Assembly: GCA_934434555.1 (NCBI GenBank)
Contig: CAKRZX010000004.1
Span: 62,001-126,000 of the forward strand
Origin: an uncultured Clostridia bacterium
GTDB taxonomy: Bacteria; Bacillota; Clostridia; Christensenellales; QALW01
Direction: 5' to 3'
Length of the DNA: 64,000 nt
Below, piece after piece: positions 24,820-34,131 of this stretch (position 1 is its first letter; each line of letters starts with the position of its first letter). Under the pieces are notes generated by a model. That model had not been told where the DNA came from, did not search any database, and saw only the letters and a list, made by a program, of their open reading frames with translations. A program made the position numbers and the translations under genes.

Positions 24820-26130
24820 TTATACTTTCCTCCCGAAAAAATCATATCCGAAAACCTCATCTATGTAAACGTCGTAAAACTCGCCCTCTTTGATGTTTTC
24901 GCCCGAAAAATAAACTTTTCCGTCAACTTCCGGGGCAAGGAAATACGTTCTTCCCCACCAAAGATTCTGCTCGCTGTCAAAGCCCTCTGCAAGGGTCTTA
25001 TACGTCTTATGTTCCCGACGTTTATTGAATGCGTGTGCAATTTCGCCCTGAGCAAGCATAATTGCGTCGGCACGCTTTTCACCCGTGCTTCTGCGGCACT
25101 TGTGGGGCATTTTTTCCGCCGCCGTACCCTCTTCGCAGGAAAAAGCGAATACACCCAAATTGTCAAAGGGATGTTCCCTTATGTAAGCAAGCATTTTTTT
25201 GAAATCCCTGTCCGTTTCTCCGGGGAAGCCGCACATAAGCGTTGTGCGCAAAGCCCAATCATAGGGTGATTTCCTTATTCTTTCGATAACGCGGGTCATC
25301 TCCGCCTTATCGTAATGCCGATTCATACGTTTAAGCATTGTGTCCTCGGTGTGCTGTACGGGCATATCAACGTATTTGCAGATGTTATCGTACTTTTCAA
25401 CTACTTTTATCGCGTCCTCGCCCAGAGTTGAGGGATAGGCATACATAAACCTTACCCAGTCAAAGCCCATAAGTGCGATTTTTTCCAACAGTTCGGCAAA
25501 CCGGTTTTTGCCCTTGTCCTGACCGTAGCGGGTGGTATCCTGCGCGGTAAGAATAATTTCCTTTATGCCTTTCTGTTTAAGCATTGCCGCCTCTTTCAAA
25601 AGGCTTTCCATACTTCTTGACGTATATCTTCCCCTGATTGACGGAATGGCGCAGTATGCGCAGTGATTGTCGCACCCCTCGGCTATTTTAAGATACGCAT
25701 AGTATTTTGTTGATACTTCCCTTTCGCGCATATTATCAAGGTAATCCGCCGTACCCGAAACATCTTTCGGTCTTTCTCCCGCAAGCGCCGCGGAAACGGT
25801 TTTAACTATTTTATCGTACCCGTATGTACCCAGAACGCCGTCCACTTCGGGAATATCGGCAATGGCATCGGGATATCGCTGTGCAAGGCAACCCGTTACT
25901 ACCAGCGCCCTGCACTTGTCCTTTTTGTATTCCGCCATGCGGAATATCGTGTCCACCGCCTCGGTTTTGGCATCCTCGATAAACCCGCACGTATTTACTA
26001 TTATCACATCCGCATTTTCGGGATTTTCAATTATCTTTATGCCGCCTTTTTCAAGGGTTCCCGCCATAATTTCGGAATCGACAAGATTTTTATTGCACCC
26101 TAAGGATATAATTGCCGCAGTTATCATCAT
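24820..26130 (-). CDS. rimO: Ribosomal protein S12 methylthiotransferase RimO
   Basis: This 436-residue radical SAM enzyme methylthiolates the conserved aspartate of ribosomal protein S12. The N-terminal UPF0004 domain with its cluster cysteines begins ISLGCNKNLVDSE; the radical SAM motif CDNHCAYC lies near residue 149-156; a C-terminal TRAM domain follows (about 370-436). The first codons are ATG ATG directly after the ftsK stop, so the start is 26130 or 26127. Two iron-sulfur clusters are expected. Confidence 0.95.
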   Translation of the reverse strand: MMITAAIISLGCNKNLVDSEIMAGTLEKGGIKIIENPENADVIIVNTCGFIEDAKTEAVDTIFRMAEYKKDKCRALVVTGCLAQRYPDAIADIPEVDGVLGTYGYDKIVKTVSAALAGERPKDVSGTADYLDNMREREVSTKYYAYLKIAEGCDNHCAYCAIPSIRGRYTSRSMESLLKEAAMLKQKGIKEIILTAQDTTRYGQDKGKNRFAELLEKIALMGFDWVRFMYAYPSTLGEDAIKVVEKYDNICKYVDMPVQHTEDTMLKRMNRHYDKAEMTRVIERIRKSPYDWALRTTLMCGFPGETDRDFKKMLAYIREHPFDNLGVFAFSCEEGTAAEKMPHKCRRSTGEKRADAIMLAQGEIAHAFNKRREHKTYKTLAEGFDSEQNLWWGRTYFLAPEVDGKVYFSGENIKEGEFYDVYIDEVFGYDFFGRKV

Positions 26131-28524
26131 TTAATCCAATCTTTCATCGTACATTGCCCAAAACTGTTCCCGCGTCATAAGCACCTGACGGGCTTTTGAG
26201 CCCTGGGACGGTTCCACCACGCCGCGAAGTTCCATATCGTCTATAAGCCTGCCTGCGCGGGCGTAGCCCACCTTGAATCTCCGTTGCAATGCCGAAATGG
26301 AAATGTTCCCGCACTCAATGGCGTATTCAACCGCCGCAGGGAAAAGTTCGTCCTCTGTGCCCGAATCCTCGCCGTCGTTGGGATTTTCGCCGCTTCCGCC
26401 GTGATTGGGCTTGATTTCGCGCATAACAAGCTGTTCTTCGCCTATATACTTTGCCTCGGCATTCTTTTTCTTTATATACTCAACAACTTTTTCAACTTCC
26501 TGCTCCCCTACAAACGCGCCCTGTACCCGTTTGGGCTTCGGCTCGCCGTTGGCGTGGAAAAGCATATCTCCCTTACCCACAAGTTTTTCCGCCCCGGGAG
26601 AATCAAGAATTGTTTTTGAATCGATTCCCGATGCAACCGCGAAAGCGATTCGGGACGGAATATTTGCCTTAATTACGCCCGTAATAACGTTTACGCTGGG
26701 GCGCTGCGTGGCAAGAATAAGGTATATTCCCGCCGCACGGGCAAGCTGGGCAATACGCATAACGCTGTCCTCAACCTCGCCGCGGGCAACAAGCATAAGG
26801 TCGTTAAGTTCGTCCACTATAACAACTATTCTGGGCATTGTGTCCTCGCCGTTTTCCTTGGCTACTTCGTTATAGCGTACAATATCCTTAACCTTTTTCC
26901 GTGCAAAAGTTTCGTAGCGTTTTTCCATTTCACGCACAACAAATTGCAGTGCGCCCGCCGCCTTTTTGGGATCGGATACAACGGGCGTCATCAGATGCGG
27001 GTCGCCGTCATACATATTAAGCTCAACTTTTTTCGGGTCAACAAGTATAAGTTTTACATCCTTTGGTGAGGACTTGAACAAAAGGCTCATTATTATTGCG
27101 TTTATGCACACGCTCTTACCTGCGCCGGTCTGACCCGCAATAAGCAGGTGTGGCATTTTCGCCAAATCCGCTATTATCGCCGTACCCGTGATATCTTTGC
27201 CCAAGCCCACCGCAACGGGCGACTTGTGATTTTTGAACGCGTCGGTTTCAAGCACCTCGCGCAGCGTTACCATAGAAACCTTTTCATTGGGAATTTCGAT
27301 TCCTATTGCCGATTTTCCCGGAATGGGCGCTTCGATTCTTACACCCACCGCCGCCATTGAAAGAGCGATATCATCGGCAAGGTTAAGGATTTTGCTTACC
27401 CTCGTTCCCCGCTCGATGGAAAGTTCGTATCTTGTAATTGCCGGACCCACCGTAATATTTTCAACCCACGCATTTATGCCGAAACTTCTCAGTGTGGATT
27501 CCATCATTTCAATTTTTGCCGAATGGTCCTCTTCGGCGTTTTTCTTCTGTGCCGCGGGCGGATTCAAAAGCGAAAGCGGCGGCGGGGAATAAGTATCTGT
27601 TTGTTTCGGTTCGCTTTGTGCCATATCCTCTTCGGCATAGGCACTGTCTTCTTCCTCTTCAAGAATATCCGGTGTTTCAAATCCCGTCTCTTCCGCCTTT
27701 TCTTTTTTCCGTGCGACCTCGCTTATCTCAAAGGGATGAACGGTATTTTCATATTCTTCTCTCTCCGTGCCGAAATCATCGTCATCCTCTTTTTCGGCAA
27801 CGGCTTTTTCCCCGGGTTCGTCAACGCCCACTTCATAATCGTAATTGCGTTTTTTCTCCCTTGCCTCACGACGGCGGATATTGGCTTCGTTTATGCTTTC
27901 ACGCATTTTTTCTCCCGTATTTTTTACGCTTCTGCCCATTTTCTCTCCCGCCTCTTTAAGGGAAAGATTGAACAGCACCGTAATTGCGATAAGACCCACG
28001 GCGATAAGCGCAACAAAAGCCCCCACGCACGTGAAAAGTTTTGAAAGAGGATAAACGTACAGCGCCGCAAACGCGCCCATTCCCGCGTTTGTTTTTCCCG
28101 CCGAAAAGCCCTGTTGCAATGCTTCAACAAACGTAAAGCACTTTACCGTTGCGGTTGACTTTACCGAATGCACGCCCACGGGAATATTGAACCAATAAAA
28201 CGCTATATGCACGCACCCTGCAAGTGCAAGAACGAACAGTGTTGTCATACAGACTTTGCCCCCGTGGATTTTAGGCTTTTTAACCATAATAAAGAACACA
28301 CCCAGGGCAATAAGCAAAAAGGGGATAATATACGTCATAAGACCGAACACGCCCAAAAGCGTACCCACAACCGCCTTTTTCATAATGCTTTCTTCACCCG
28401 TAAAAAGCGAAATAAGTATAATTATACCTAACGCAATCAAAACAAGACCTGCGATGTCAAACCCGTCCCACGCCTTTGTTTTCTTTGCCGATTTAGTATT
28501 TGTTTTTTTCTTTTTTGCTGCCAT
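26131..28524 (-). CDS. ftsK: DNA translocase FtsK/SpoIIIE
   Basis: This 797-residue DNA pump moves chromosomes through the septum at division or sporulation. About four membrane helices lie at residues 21-195, followed by a charged linker (about 200-335), the RecA-like motor with Walker A GQTGAGKS at 464-471, and a C-terminal gamma winged helix that reads KOPS/SRS sites (about 735-795). ATG 28524 has GGAG upstream; the longer frame to 28569 has none. It is first in an 11-gene run with overlaps or very small gaps. Whether it acts as FtsK, SpoIIIE or both cannot be told from sequence. Confidence 0.95.
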   Translation of the reverse strand: MAAKKKKTNTKSAKKTKAWDGFDIAGLVLIALGIIILISLFTGEESIMKKAVVGTLLGVFGLMTYIIPFLLIALGVFFIMVKKPKIHGGKVCMTTLFVLALAGCVHIAFYWFNIPVGVHSVKSTATVKCFTFVEALQQGFSAGKTNAGMGAFAALYVYPLSKLFTCVGAFVALIAVGLIAITVLFNLSLKEAGEKMGRSVKNTGEKMRESINEANIRRREAREKKRNYDYEVGVDEPGEKAVAEKEDDDDFGTEREEYENTVHPFEISEVARKKEKAEETGFETPDILEEEEDSAYAEEDMAQSEPKQTDTYSPPPLSLLNPPAAQKKNAEEDHSAKIEMMESTLRSFGINAWVENITVGPAITRYELSIERGTRVSKILNLADDIALSMAAVGVRIEAPIPGKSAIGIEIPNEKVSMVTLREVLETDAFKNHKSPVAVGLGKDITGTAIIADLAKMPHLLIAGQTGAGKSVCINAIIMSLLFKSSPKDVKLILVDPKKVELNMYDGDPHLMTPVVSDPKKAAGALQFVVREMEKRYETFARKKVKDIVRYNEVAKENGEDTMPRIVVIVDELNDLMLVARGEVEDSVMRIAQLARAAGIYLILATQRPSVNVITGVIKANIPSRIAFAVASGIDSKTILDSPGAEKLVGKGDMLFHANGEPKPKRVQGAFVGEQEVEKVVEYIKKKNAEAKYIGEEQLVMREIKPNHGGSGENPNDGEDSGTEDELFPAAVEYAIECGNISISALQRRFKVGYARAGRLIDDMELRGVVEPSQGSKARQVLMTREQFWAMYDERLD

Positions 28525-28616
28525 TAAAAAATTACTCCGTTTCCTTGCGCGGCGCGTATACCGCGACACTCTTATAATACCACATTTTATAAAAAAAATA
28601 AAGTCTTATTTTGCTT

Positions 28617-28649
28617 TTTCAAAAAAGAAAGCCCGCGTTTTTACGCGGG
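28617..28649 (-). terminator. Terminator of the deacetylase/M16 operon
   Basis: CCCGCG (28632-28637) and CGCGGG (28644-28649) form a stem; on the minus strand CTTTCTTTTTT follows. It lies 11 bases after the M16 peptidase stop and isolates the ftsK operon. Confidence 0.8.
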
Positions 28650-28659
28650 AAAGTGATTT

Positions 28660-29925
28660 TCAGCAATTTTTCAACGCCGTTAGTTTTTTATACAGCGTAT
28701 CTCCCCGGCTGCATCTGCCCACGCTTGCGGCACTCAGGCGCGAAAAATCAAGCATTCCGGCAACGGTTTTATTGATTTCTTCCTTTGAAACGTCGCTTAT
28801 CTCCCTTAAAACTTCCTCCTGGGTAAGCACTTTGCCGTTAAGCAAAAGCACTTTGCCGTTTCTGTTCATTCTTGCGCTTGCGCTTTCAAGCCCGAGAACA
28901 AAACCGCCTTTAAGCTGCTCTTTTGCTTCAACATATTCTTTGTCCGTAATGCCGTTTCTGCGCATCGCCTCAATTTCATCGGCAATCAAGTCAAGCACGT
29001 CCGCTGCCTGATTCTGATTCATTCCCGCATAAACCGTAAGCATTCCGCTGTTTACGTTTGCGGCAAGATACGAATATATGGCATACGTCATCCCGTTCTT
29101 TTCCCTTACGCGCTGGAAAAGCCTGCTGCTCATTCCGCCGCCCAAAATATTTCCCGCCATTGTTGCGGCAAAATAGTTTTCAGCCGTCTGCCCCACTCCC
29201 GGAAAGCCGAGGCAAAGGTTTACCTGTTCGATATCTTTCTGAACAAATACTATGTCGCCTTTTTCCTTTTTAAGCGGCGGACATTTTTCAACGCTGCCCG
29301 AGCCTTTAACGGTAAGTTTTTCGTTAAGCATATCGATAACGGCTTTTTCATCGTAATTTCCCGCCACCGACACCACAATGTTTTCCGGCACGTACACGCG
29401 GCTCATATACTCTTTAATCATATCCGCCGAGAATGAGCGCACGTTTTCCGCACTTCCCAAAATAGTCTGTCCCAGGGGGTGCGAGCCGTAATATGCTTTT
29501 GCAAGGTTCTCGTTTGCCAGGTCGTCGGGAGTATCTTCCACCATGGCGATTTCCTCGCACACAACTCCCGCCTCGCGGGCGATATCGTCTTTGTCAAAGC
29601 GCGAATTTATAAGCATATCGCACAAAAGATCTATTGCAACGCCGTAATGTTCACTTAAAATGTTTACGTAAAAGCACGTGCATTCCTTTGCGGTGAACGC
29701 GTTCAGCACGCCGCCGAGCGCGTCAATGCACCCCGCGATTTCCGCCGCCGAACGCTTTTTTGTTCCCTTAAAAAGCATATGCTCAATAAAGTGTGAAATG
29801 CCGTTGCTCTTTTCATCCTCGGTGAAGCAGCCCGCGCCTACCCATATTCCCACCGATATGCTTTTAAGATACGGCAGTTTTTCGCTTGCCACGCGGATTC
29901 CGTTGTTCAGTTTATAAACCTGCAT
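28660..29925 (-). CDS. M16-family zinc metallopeptidase (MlpA/YmxG-like)
   Basis: This 421-residue protein has the inverted zinc motif HFIEH at 45-49 and the downstream glutamate region EAGVVCEEIAMVEDTP near 114-129. Two M16 half-domains are present, the second starting near residue 190. Family members degrade peptides; YmxG/MlpA in Bacillus lies beside ylxY as here. There is no signal peptide, so it is probably cytoplasmic. It follows the deacetylase gene by 63 bases. Confidence 0.92.
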   Translation of the reverse strand: MQVYKLNNGIRVASEKLPYLKSISVGIWVGAGCFTEDEKSNGISHFIEHMLFKGTKKRSAAEIAGCIDALGGVLNAFTAKECTCFYVNILSEHYGVAIDLLCDMLINSRFDKDDIAREAGVVCEEIAMVEDTPDDLANENLAKAYYGSHPLGQTILGSAENVRSFSADMIKEYMSRVYVPENIVVSVAGNYDEKAVIDMLNEKLTVKGSGSVEKCPPLKKEKGDIVFVQKDIEQVNLCLGFPGVGQTAENYFAATMAGNILGGGMSSRLFQRVREKNGMTYAIYSYLAANVNSGMLTVYAGMNQNQAADVLDLIADEIEAMRRNGITDKEYVEAKEQLKGGFVLGLESASARMNRNGKVLLLNGKVLTQEEVLREISDVSKEEINKTVAGMLDFSRLSAASVGRCSRGDTLYKKLTALKNC

Positions 29926-29988
29926 AAAAATCTCTCCGTAAATGAATATATACTTATTATATATTATTTACGGTTTTATAGCAAATAT

Positions 29989-30690
29989 TTATTTAATCAG
30001 ATTATCTACGGTTTCAAACGAATAACCCTCGTTTTTTATGTAGGAAACAATCTCTTCCATAAGGTCAAGGGTGACCTGTTTCGGATGCATAAGAATAAGT
30101 GCGCCGGGTTTCAGATTCCGTTTTATGCGCGAAAATACCTTTTCCCTGTCGCTGTCCCGCCAGTCGATAGTGTCGCAGGACCACATTACCGTTTTGCAGC
30201 CGCACTTTTCGGCACATGCCACCACGCTCCCGTTCACATCCCCCGAGGGCGGCGCAAACAGCGTGCATTTTTCGCCCGTTATCTCTTTTATAAGCGCGTT
30301 CGTGCGCGAAATTTCGTCAATATTTCCTTTTTCATCAAGGCGGGTGTGCATTTTATGATTGTATCCGTGATTCCCGAGAGTATGCCCTTTATCATGTATT
30401 TTCTTTACCGTTTCCTTATTTTTAGCCGCCCACGAGCCGCCTATAAAGAATGTGGCTTTCACGTTTTCCTTTTCAAAAATTTCAAGATATTCTTCAACAA
30501 TATCGCCGTTTTCGTAAACGTTAATCATCAAGGCGACCTTTTTTTCTTCCGTATCAGCCTTATAAATTGCCCCATTATCGGCGAATGTGCTTATGCTTTT
30601 AACATTTTTAAGGCTGTATGCGCCCAACGCAAAAAGCATAAATGCAATTATAAGGTTTACCGAAAACGCCTCCGTCAGTATTTTTTTCAT
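29989..30690 (-). CDS. Polysaccharide deacetylase-family protein, YlxY/PdaB-like, with altered active site
   Basis: This 233-residue protein has an N-terminal membrane anchor or signal (about 10-26) and a NodB-type deacetylase barrel (about 50-230). The metal-binding histidines are present in GNHGYNH (H108, H112). However, motif 1, normally TFDDG, reads NVYENG at 57-62, so the catalytic and metal-binding aspartates are missing. Other NodB residues (FFIGG, TVMWSCDTIDW) remain. Similar divergence is known among sporulation-associated members, so the activity is doubtful. ATG 30690 follows GGAGGGGG. Its place before an M16 peptidase matches the ylxY-mlpA pair. Confidence 0.85.
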   Translation of the reverse strand: MKKILTEAFSVNLIIAFMLFALGAYSLKNVKSISTFADNGAIYKADTEEKKVALMINVYENGDIVEEYLEIFEKENVKATFFIGGSWAAKNKETVKKIHDKGHTLGNHGYNHKMHTRLDEKGNIDEISRTNALIKEITGEKCTLFAPPSGDVNGSVVACAEKCGCKTVMWSCDTIDWRDSDREKVFSRIKRNLKPGALILMHPKQVTLDLMEEIVSYIKNEGYSFETVDNLIK

Positions 30691-30753
30691 TTTCCGCCCC
30701 CTCCAAAACATAACACGTGTTAAATTATATTATGTTTCGTGCGGAAAATATGC

Positions 30754-30780
30754 AAAAAAAAGTCTCCGGATGCCCGGAGA
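30754..30780 (-). terminator. Intrinsic terminator of ung
   Basis: TCTCCGG (30763-30769) and CCGGAGA (30774-30780) form a 7-base stem with a 4-base loop. On the minus strand a run of eight T follows after AC. Confidence 0.9.
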
Positions 30781-30789
30781 GAAAATTCT

Positions 30790-31461
30790 TTATTCCGGCA
30801 GACGCCAGTCGATTTCGCCGCGCCCGCATTTATTAAGAAATTCGTTTGTCTTTGAAAAATGACGGCACCCGAAAAATCCGTTGTACGCTGAAAGGGGACT
30901 TGGGTGCACCGTTTCAAGCACAAGATGATTTTTGTTTGTTATAAGCGTCTTTTTACTGCGGGCATTTGAACCCCAAAGCAGAAATACCGACGGCTTTGCC
31001 TTTTCGTTTATTATCTCGATAACCCGGTCGGTAAAAATCTCCCAACCCTTGCCCCTGTGGCTGTTTGCCTGACCCTCGCGCACGGTAAGCACAGTGTTCA
31101 AAAGCAGTACTCCCTGCTGCGCCCAATAGGTAAGTTCGCCGTGCGCCGGCTCTTTTATGCCCAAATCGCTTTCAATTTCTTTATATATATTCTTTAACGA
31201 CGGCGGCGGTTCAACTCCCCTTTTAACCGAAAAGCACAGTCCGTGTGCCTGACCGAACCCGTGATAGGGATCCTGACCGAGAATTACGGCTTTTACGTTT
31301 TCAAGGGGCGTATATTTAAGCGCATTGAAAATATCGTACATATCGGGGAAAATCCTGCGGGTGGAGTATTCCTGTTTTAGGAACTCCCTCAATTTAAGAT
31401 AGTATTCTTTTTCAAATTCGCCTTTTAACGCGTCGTCCCAATCGTTGCCAATGTGTACCAT
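30790..31461 (-). CDS. ung: Uracil-DNA glycosylase, family 1
   Basis: This 223-residue repair enzyme removes uracil from DNA. The water-activating loop GQDPYHG is at 62-68 (catalytic D64), and the minor-groove intercalation loop HPSPLS is near 186-191. The length is typical. It has its own terminator and is divergent from the tRNA-Trp gene, with 118 bases between. Confidence 0.97.
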   Translation of the reverse strand: MVHIGNDWDDALKGEFEKEYYLKLREFLKQEYSTRRIFPDMYDIFNALKYTPLENVKAVILGQDPYHGFGQAHGLCFSVKRGVEPPPSLKNIYKEIESDLGIKEPAHGELTYWAQQGVLLLNTVLTVREGQANSHRGKGWEIFTDRVIEIINEKAKPSVFLLWGSNARSKKTLITNKNHLVLETVHPSPLSAYNGFFGCRHFSKTNEFLNKCGRGEIDWRLPE

Positions 31462-31538
31462 TTGCCCCTCCGCCCGTTTTTTTATTTATTATATATTATT
31501 CGTCAGAGCAAGTCAATCACAAAAAGCAAAAATTATGC

Positions 31539-31567
31539 TTGACTTTATTTTGTCTTTGTTATATAAT
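31539..31567 (+). promoter_or_regulatory. Promoter of tRNA-Trp
   Basis: TTGACT (31539-31544) and a perfect TATAAT (31562-31567) are 17 bases apart, 12 bases before the tRNA. Confidence 0.85.
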
Positions 31568-31579
31568 TATTGCCGACTC

Positions 31580-31654
31580 AGGGGAGTGGCTCAACGGTAG
31601 AGTAGCGGTCTCCAAAACCGTAGGTTGCGTGTTCGAATCGCGTCTCCCCTGCCA
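31580..31654 (+). tRNA. tRNA-Trp (CCA)
   Basis: A 75-base cloverleaf with acceptor AGGGGAG/CTCCCCT, encoded CCA, anticodon loop CTCCAAA and T-loop TTCGAAT. It is a single-gene unit with its own promoter and terminator. Confidence 0.95.
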
Positions 31655-31655
31655 G

Positions 31656-31684
31656 AAAAAAGCGTCCTTCGGGGCGCTTTTTTC
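31656..31684 (+). terminator. Terminator of tRNA-Trp
   Basis: AGCGTCC-TTCG-GGGCGCT with a UUCG tetraloop is flanked by A and T runs; six T follow directly. Confidence 0.9.
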
Positions 31685-31815
31685 AACGAAATAAACGCCC
31701 GCGAGGGCTTTATTTCATTTCACTTTTCGTGCAAACGAAAAATATCACAATTCACAAGGTGAATTATATCACTGCGAGCGAAGCGAGCAATATCACTTTG
31801 TGCGCACATTTCGGC
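31685..31815. repeat. Modular palindrome cluster with ATATCAC spacers
   Basis: This 130-base gene-free stretch consists of short hairpins set end to end: GCCCGCGAGGGC, TTTTCGTGCAAACGAAAA and AATTCACAAGGTGAATT, then the GCGAGCGAAGCGAGC block. Between modules the spacer ATTTCAC or ATATCAC recurs three or four times in the same orientation. It resembles a repetitive extragenic element that is an assembly of units. No coding potential is evident. Confidence 0.7.
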
Positions 31816-31826
31816 ATACAGCAAAG

Positions 31827-31862
31827 TCGGCGTTCCAGAAATCACGAAACGCCGATTTTATG
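31827..31862. terminator. Hairpin after the GH94 gene, weak terminator
   Basis: TCGGCGTT (31827-31834) pairs with AACGCCGA (31848-31855). The T tract is better on the plus strand (ATTTTATGTTTTT) than on the minus strand, so it may be a back-up stop for tRNA-Trp as well as the GH94 gene end. Confidence 0.4.
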
Positions 31863-31865
31863 TTT

Positions 31866-34130
31866 TTAATACTCCACTTCAACAGAATAACTGCCGCCGT
31901 CTTTATAGGGAAGCACTCCGCTGACTTCCTTTCCCTCAACAGTGATTTTTTCTTTTCCGGTTGCACGGTAAACAATGTGATATTTGCAGTTACGGAATTC
32001 CTTTTCTATCTCTGCACCGCTCCATTCCTTTGGCATACAATGGTCGATTTTAAGCCCTTCAAAGGTGGGCATAAGCCCGAAAACATAATTTACAAGTGCC
32101 TTTAAGAACCACTGGGAGGACGCGGTGCGCCAGCTCTGCCCTGCCGTACCGTAGCGATAACCCGTTTCCCGCCCGAAGTAACTGTTTGAAAGCACATACG
32201 GCTCCGCCCGCCCCGCCACAACGGGATTGGTAAAGGGCAGGATATGTTCAATATCCCAAAGCACCCTGTCGGGGCGTTTGAGCATTGCATCAACGGCAAG
32301 TTTCCAGCACATTGAGTGCAGATACACTCCGCCGTTTTCCTGAACGCCCGGTGCTTTAAGAGTCATAGAGCCGATATGTCCGTCATATTTTGTATACGCC
32401 GGCGTTGAAACCGCAGTACCCAATTCATAAGTCAGTTCCCTTTCGGCTGTATCCATTGCAATAATCTGCTTGTTGCCGTAAGATATTCCCGAAAGCACCG
32501 CCCATGTTTGAGGATTAAGATAAATTCTGCCCTCTTCACATTCCGACGCGCCGATTTTCCTGCCGTAATCGTCGTAAGCATAAATATAATATCCTTTTTT
32601 ATCCCAGCCGTATTTATCCACAAGTTCGCGCATTTCCCCGGCCTTTTTTTCATATTCAACAGCGTCGCTTTCTCTTCCGGAAAGTCGTGCAAGTTCAATA
32701 AACTGCCTGCACGCGCGGTACCATGCAATGCTTAACCACACGCTTACGCCCCTGTGATTCTGCCCCGCAAGATTCATACAGTCGTTCCAGTCGCCGCCCC
32801 AGATCTGAATAAGATTATGTATGCCGCGGAAATTATACAAAAAGTCCACCGATGCGCGGAGATGTTCGTAAACAGTGGCAACGGAACCGTCATTGTACGG
32901 AACTTTTTCTTCCAAAAGAGATTTGTCACCCAGTTCGCAGATTATATAATACACCGTAAACGTGAGCCACACGGTGCAGTCGGAAAAATTACGGTCGCAG
33001 ATTTCGCCGTCAATAAACGTGCGCGGCGCATAGCCGTTTGAATACTGATACGTAAGCAGACGCTTTATCCTCTCCCACGCAAGGGGCGCATTGAACGACG
33101 CAAGGCATTCGGTATCGCTTGCAATATCGCGGTAGCCGTTGTGGCGGACACGCGCCCAGCGGGAGCCCATATTTGTCTGATATTTAAGCCACGGATCAGC
33201 AAGGCTGTTTAAGTTCTCTATGGGCGTTTTCACCTTAACGTTTGCGCAGATTTTTTCATACTTCGCCCTTACTTTTTCAAGAGCTTTATCTATGTTTTCT
33301 TCGCCGTTATAGCGTGCATTCATTGCTTTTATCGCTTCTTTGTCCGGCGCAACGCCGAAAATAAACACCGCAAAACAATCTTCTCCGGGTGCAAGTTCAA
33401 AATTCTTTTGAAGTGAATATCCCGACTTTTCACCCGTGCACGCCGTGTTTGTAAGATGCCCCCTGTGCAGTGCAATGGGGTCAAAAACGGAATTATACGG
33501 TCCCACAAACGCATTCCGTGCGCAGTCGTAACAATCCGGCACTTCCGTGCCTGTTGCAAACGTATATAAATTTTTCTTTTCGCCGTTCCACTTATCAGGC
33601 ATAACGCTGAATGCTATGCCGTTTATATCCTTGTCAAAATCCACCGTATCGGTGTTGTATCCCTGATACCTGTACCCGCCGTCCGTTTCGTTTTCGCAGT
33701 AGGAAAACAGACTTATGTATTTATGCTCATTCGTGCAGTTTTTCGCTTTTATATAGTGAATTTCCGCCCCGCGGTCGGAATCGGAATCATCAGGTACAAA
33801 CATTCCGTACTCGGTTTCAATGCCGTGTTTTTTAAGAAAAATCTTTGTGTAGCCTATGCCGTGAACGCATTTATAATCATCATATTTTTCGTAAACGGGA
33901 AGTCCGCACAGATTCCAGCCTTTTTTTCCGTCGTAAATATAAAATCCCCGCTGACAGACAGGCGTCACGCGCTTGCCCAAATTGTCCTGTAAAAAGGACT
34001 GTCCTATTCCCGCCTGTGAAGTGAAAGAAATAAACGTATCGGTATAAAAATAATTATACCAGTTGCGCGGGATGTCGGGGGTTGTAATTATAAACTCATC
34101 ATTTGAAAAAAAGCCGTATTTATTATTCAT
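31866..34130 (-). CDS. GH94-family disaccharide/oligosaccharide phosphorylase-like enzyme
   Basis: This 754-residue cytoplasmic enzyme matches the GH94 (former GT36) family: an N-terminal beta-sandwich (about 1-270), a linker helix, and an (alpha/alpha)6 barrel. The barrel contains GYRDIASDTECL near 332-343, equivalent to the GFRDxxQD motif, and GGDWNDCMN at 445-453, where D447 of DWND is the expected general acid. Family members phosphorolyse cellobiose, laminaribiose, chitobiose and related sugars. The acceptor and linkage cannot be assigned. No signal peptide is present, which fits an intracellular phosphorylase. It follows the PlsY-like gene by one base. Confidence 0.85.
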   Translation of the reverse strand: MNNKYGFFSNDEFIITTPDIPRNWYNYFYTDTFISFTSQAGIGQSFLQDNLGKRVTPVCQRGFYIYDGKKGWNLCGLPVYEKYDDYKCVHGIGYTKIFLKKHGIETEYGMFVPDDSDSDRGAEIHYIKAKNCTNEHKYISLFSYCENETDGGYRYQGYNTDTVDFDKDINGIAFSVMPDKWNGEKKNLYTFATGTEVPDCYDCARNAFVGPYNSVFDPIALHRGHLTNTACTGEKSGYSLQKNFELAPGEDCFAVFIFGVAPDKEAIKAMNARYNGEENIDKALEKVRAKYEKICANVKVKTPIENLNSLADPWLKYQTNMGSRWARVRHNGYRDIASDTECLASFNAPLAWERIKRLLTYQYSNGYAPRTFIDGEICDRNFSDCTVWLTFTVYYIICELGDKSLLEEKVPYNDGSVATVYEHLRASVDFLYNFRGIHNLIQIWGGDWNDCMNLAGQNHRGVSVWLSIAWYRACRQFIELARLSGRESDAVEYEKKAGEMRELVDKYGWDKKGYYIYAYDDYGRKIGASECEEGRIYLNPQTWAVLSGISYGNKQIIAMDTAERELTYELGTAVSTPAYTKYDGHIGSMTLKAPGVQENGGVYLHSMCWKLAVDAMLKRPDRVLWDIEHILPFTNPVVAGRAEPYVLSNSYFGRETGYRYGTAGQSWRTASSQWFLKALVNYVFGLMPTFEGLKIDHCMPKEWSGAEIEKEFRNCKYHIVYRATGKEKITVEGKEVSGVLPYKDGGSYSVEVEY

Positions 34131-34131
34131 A

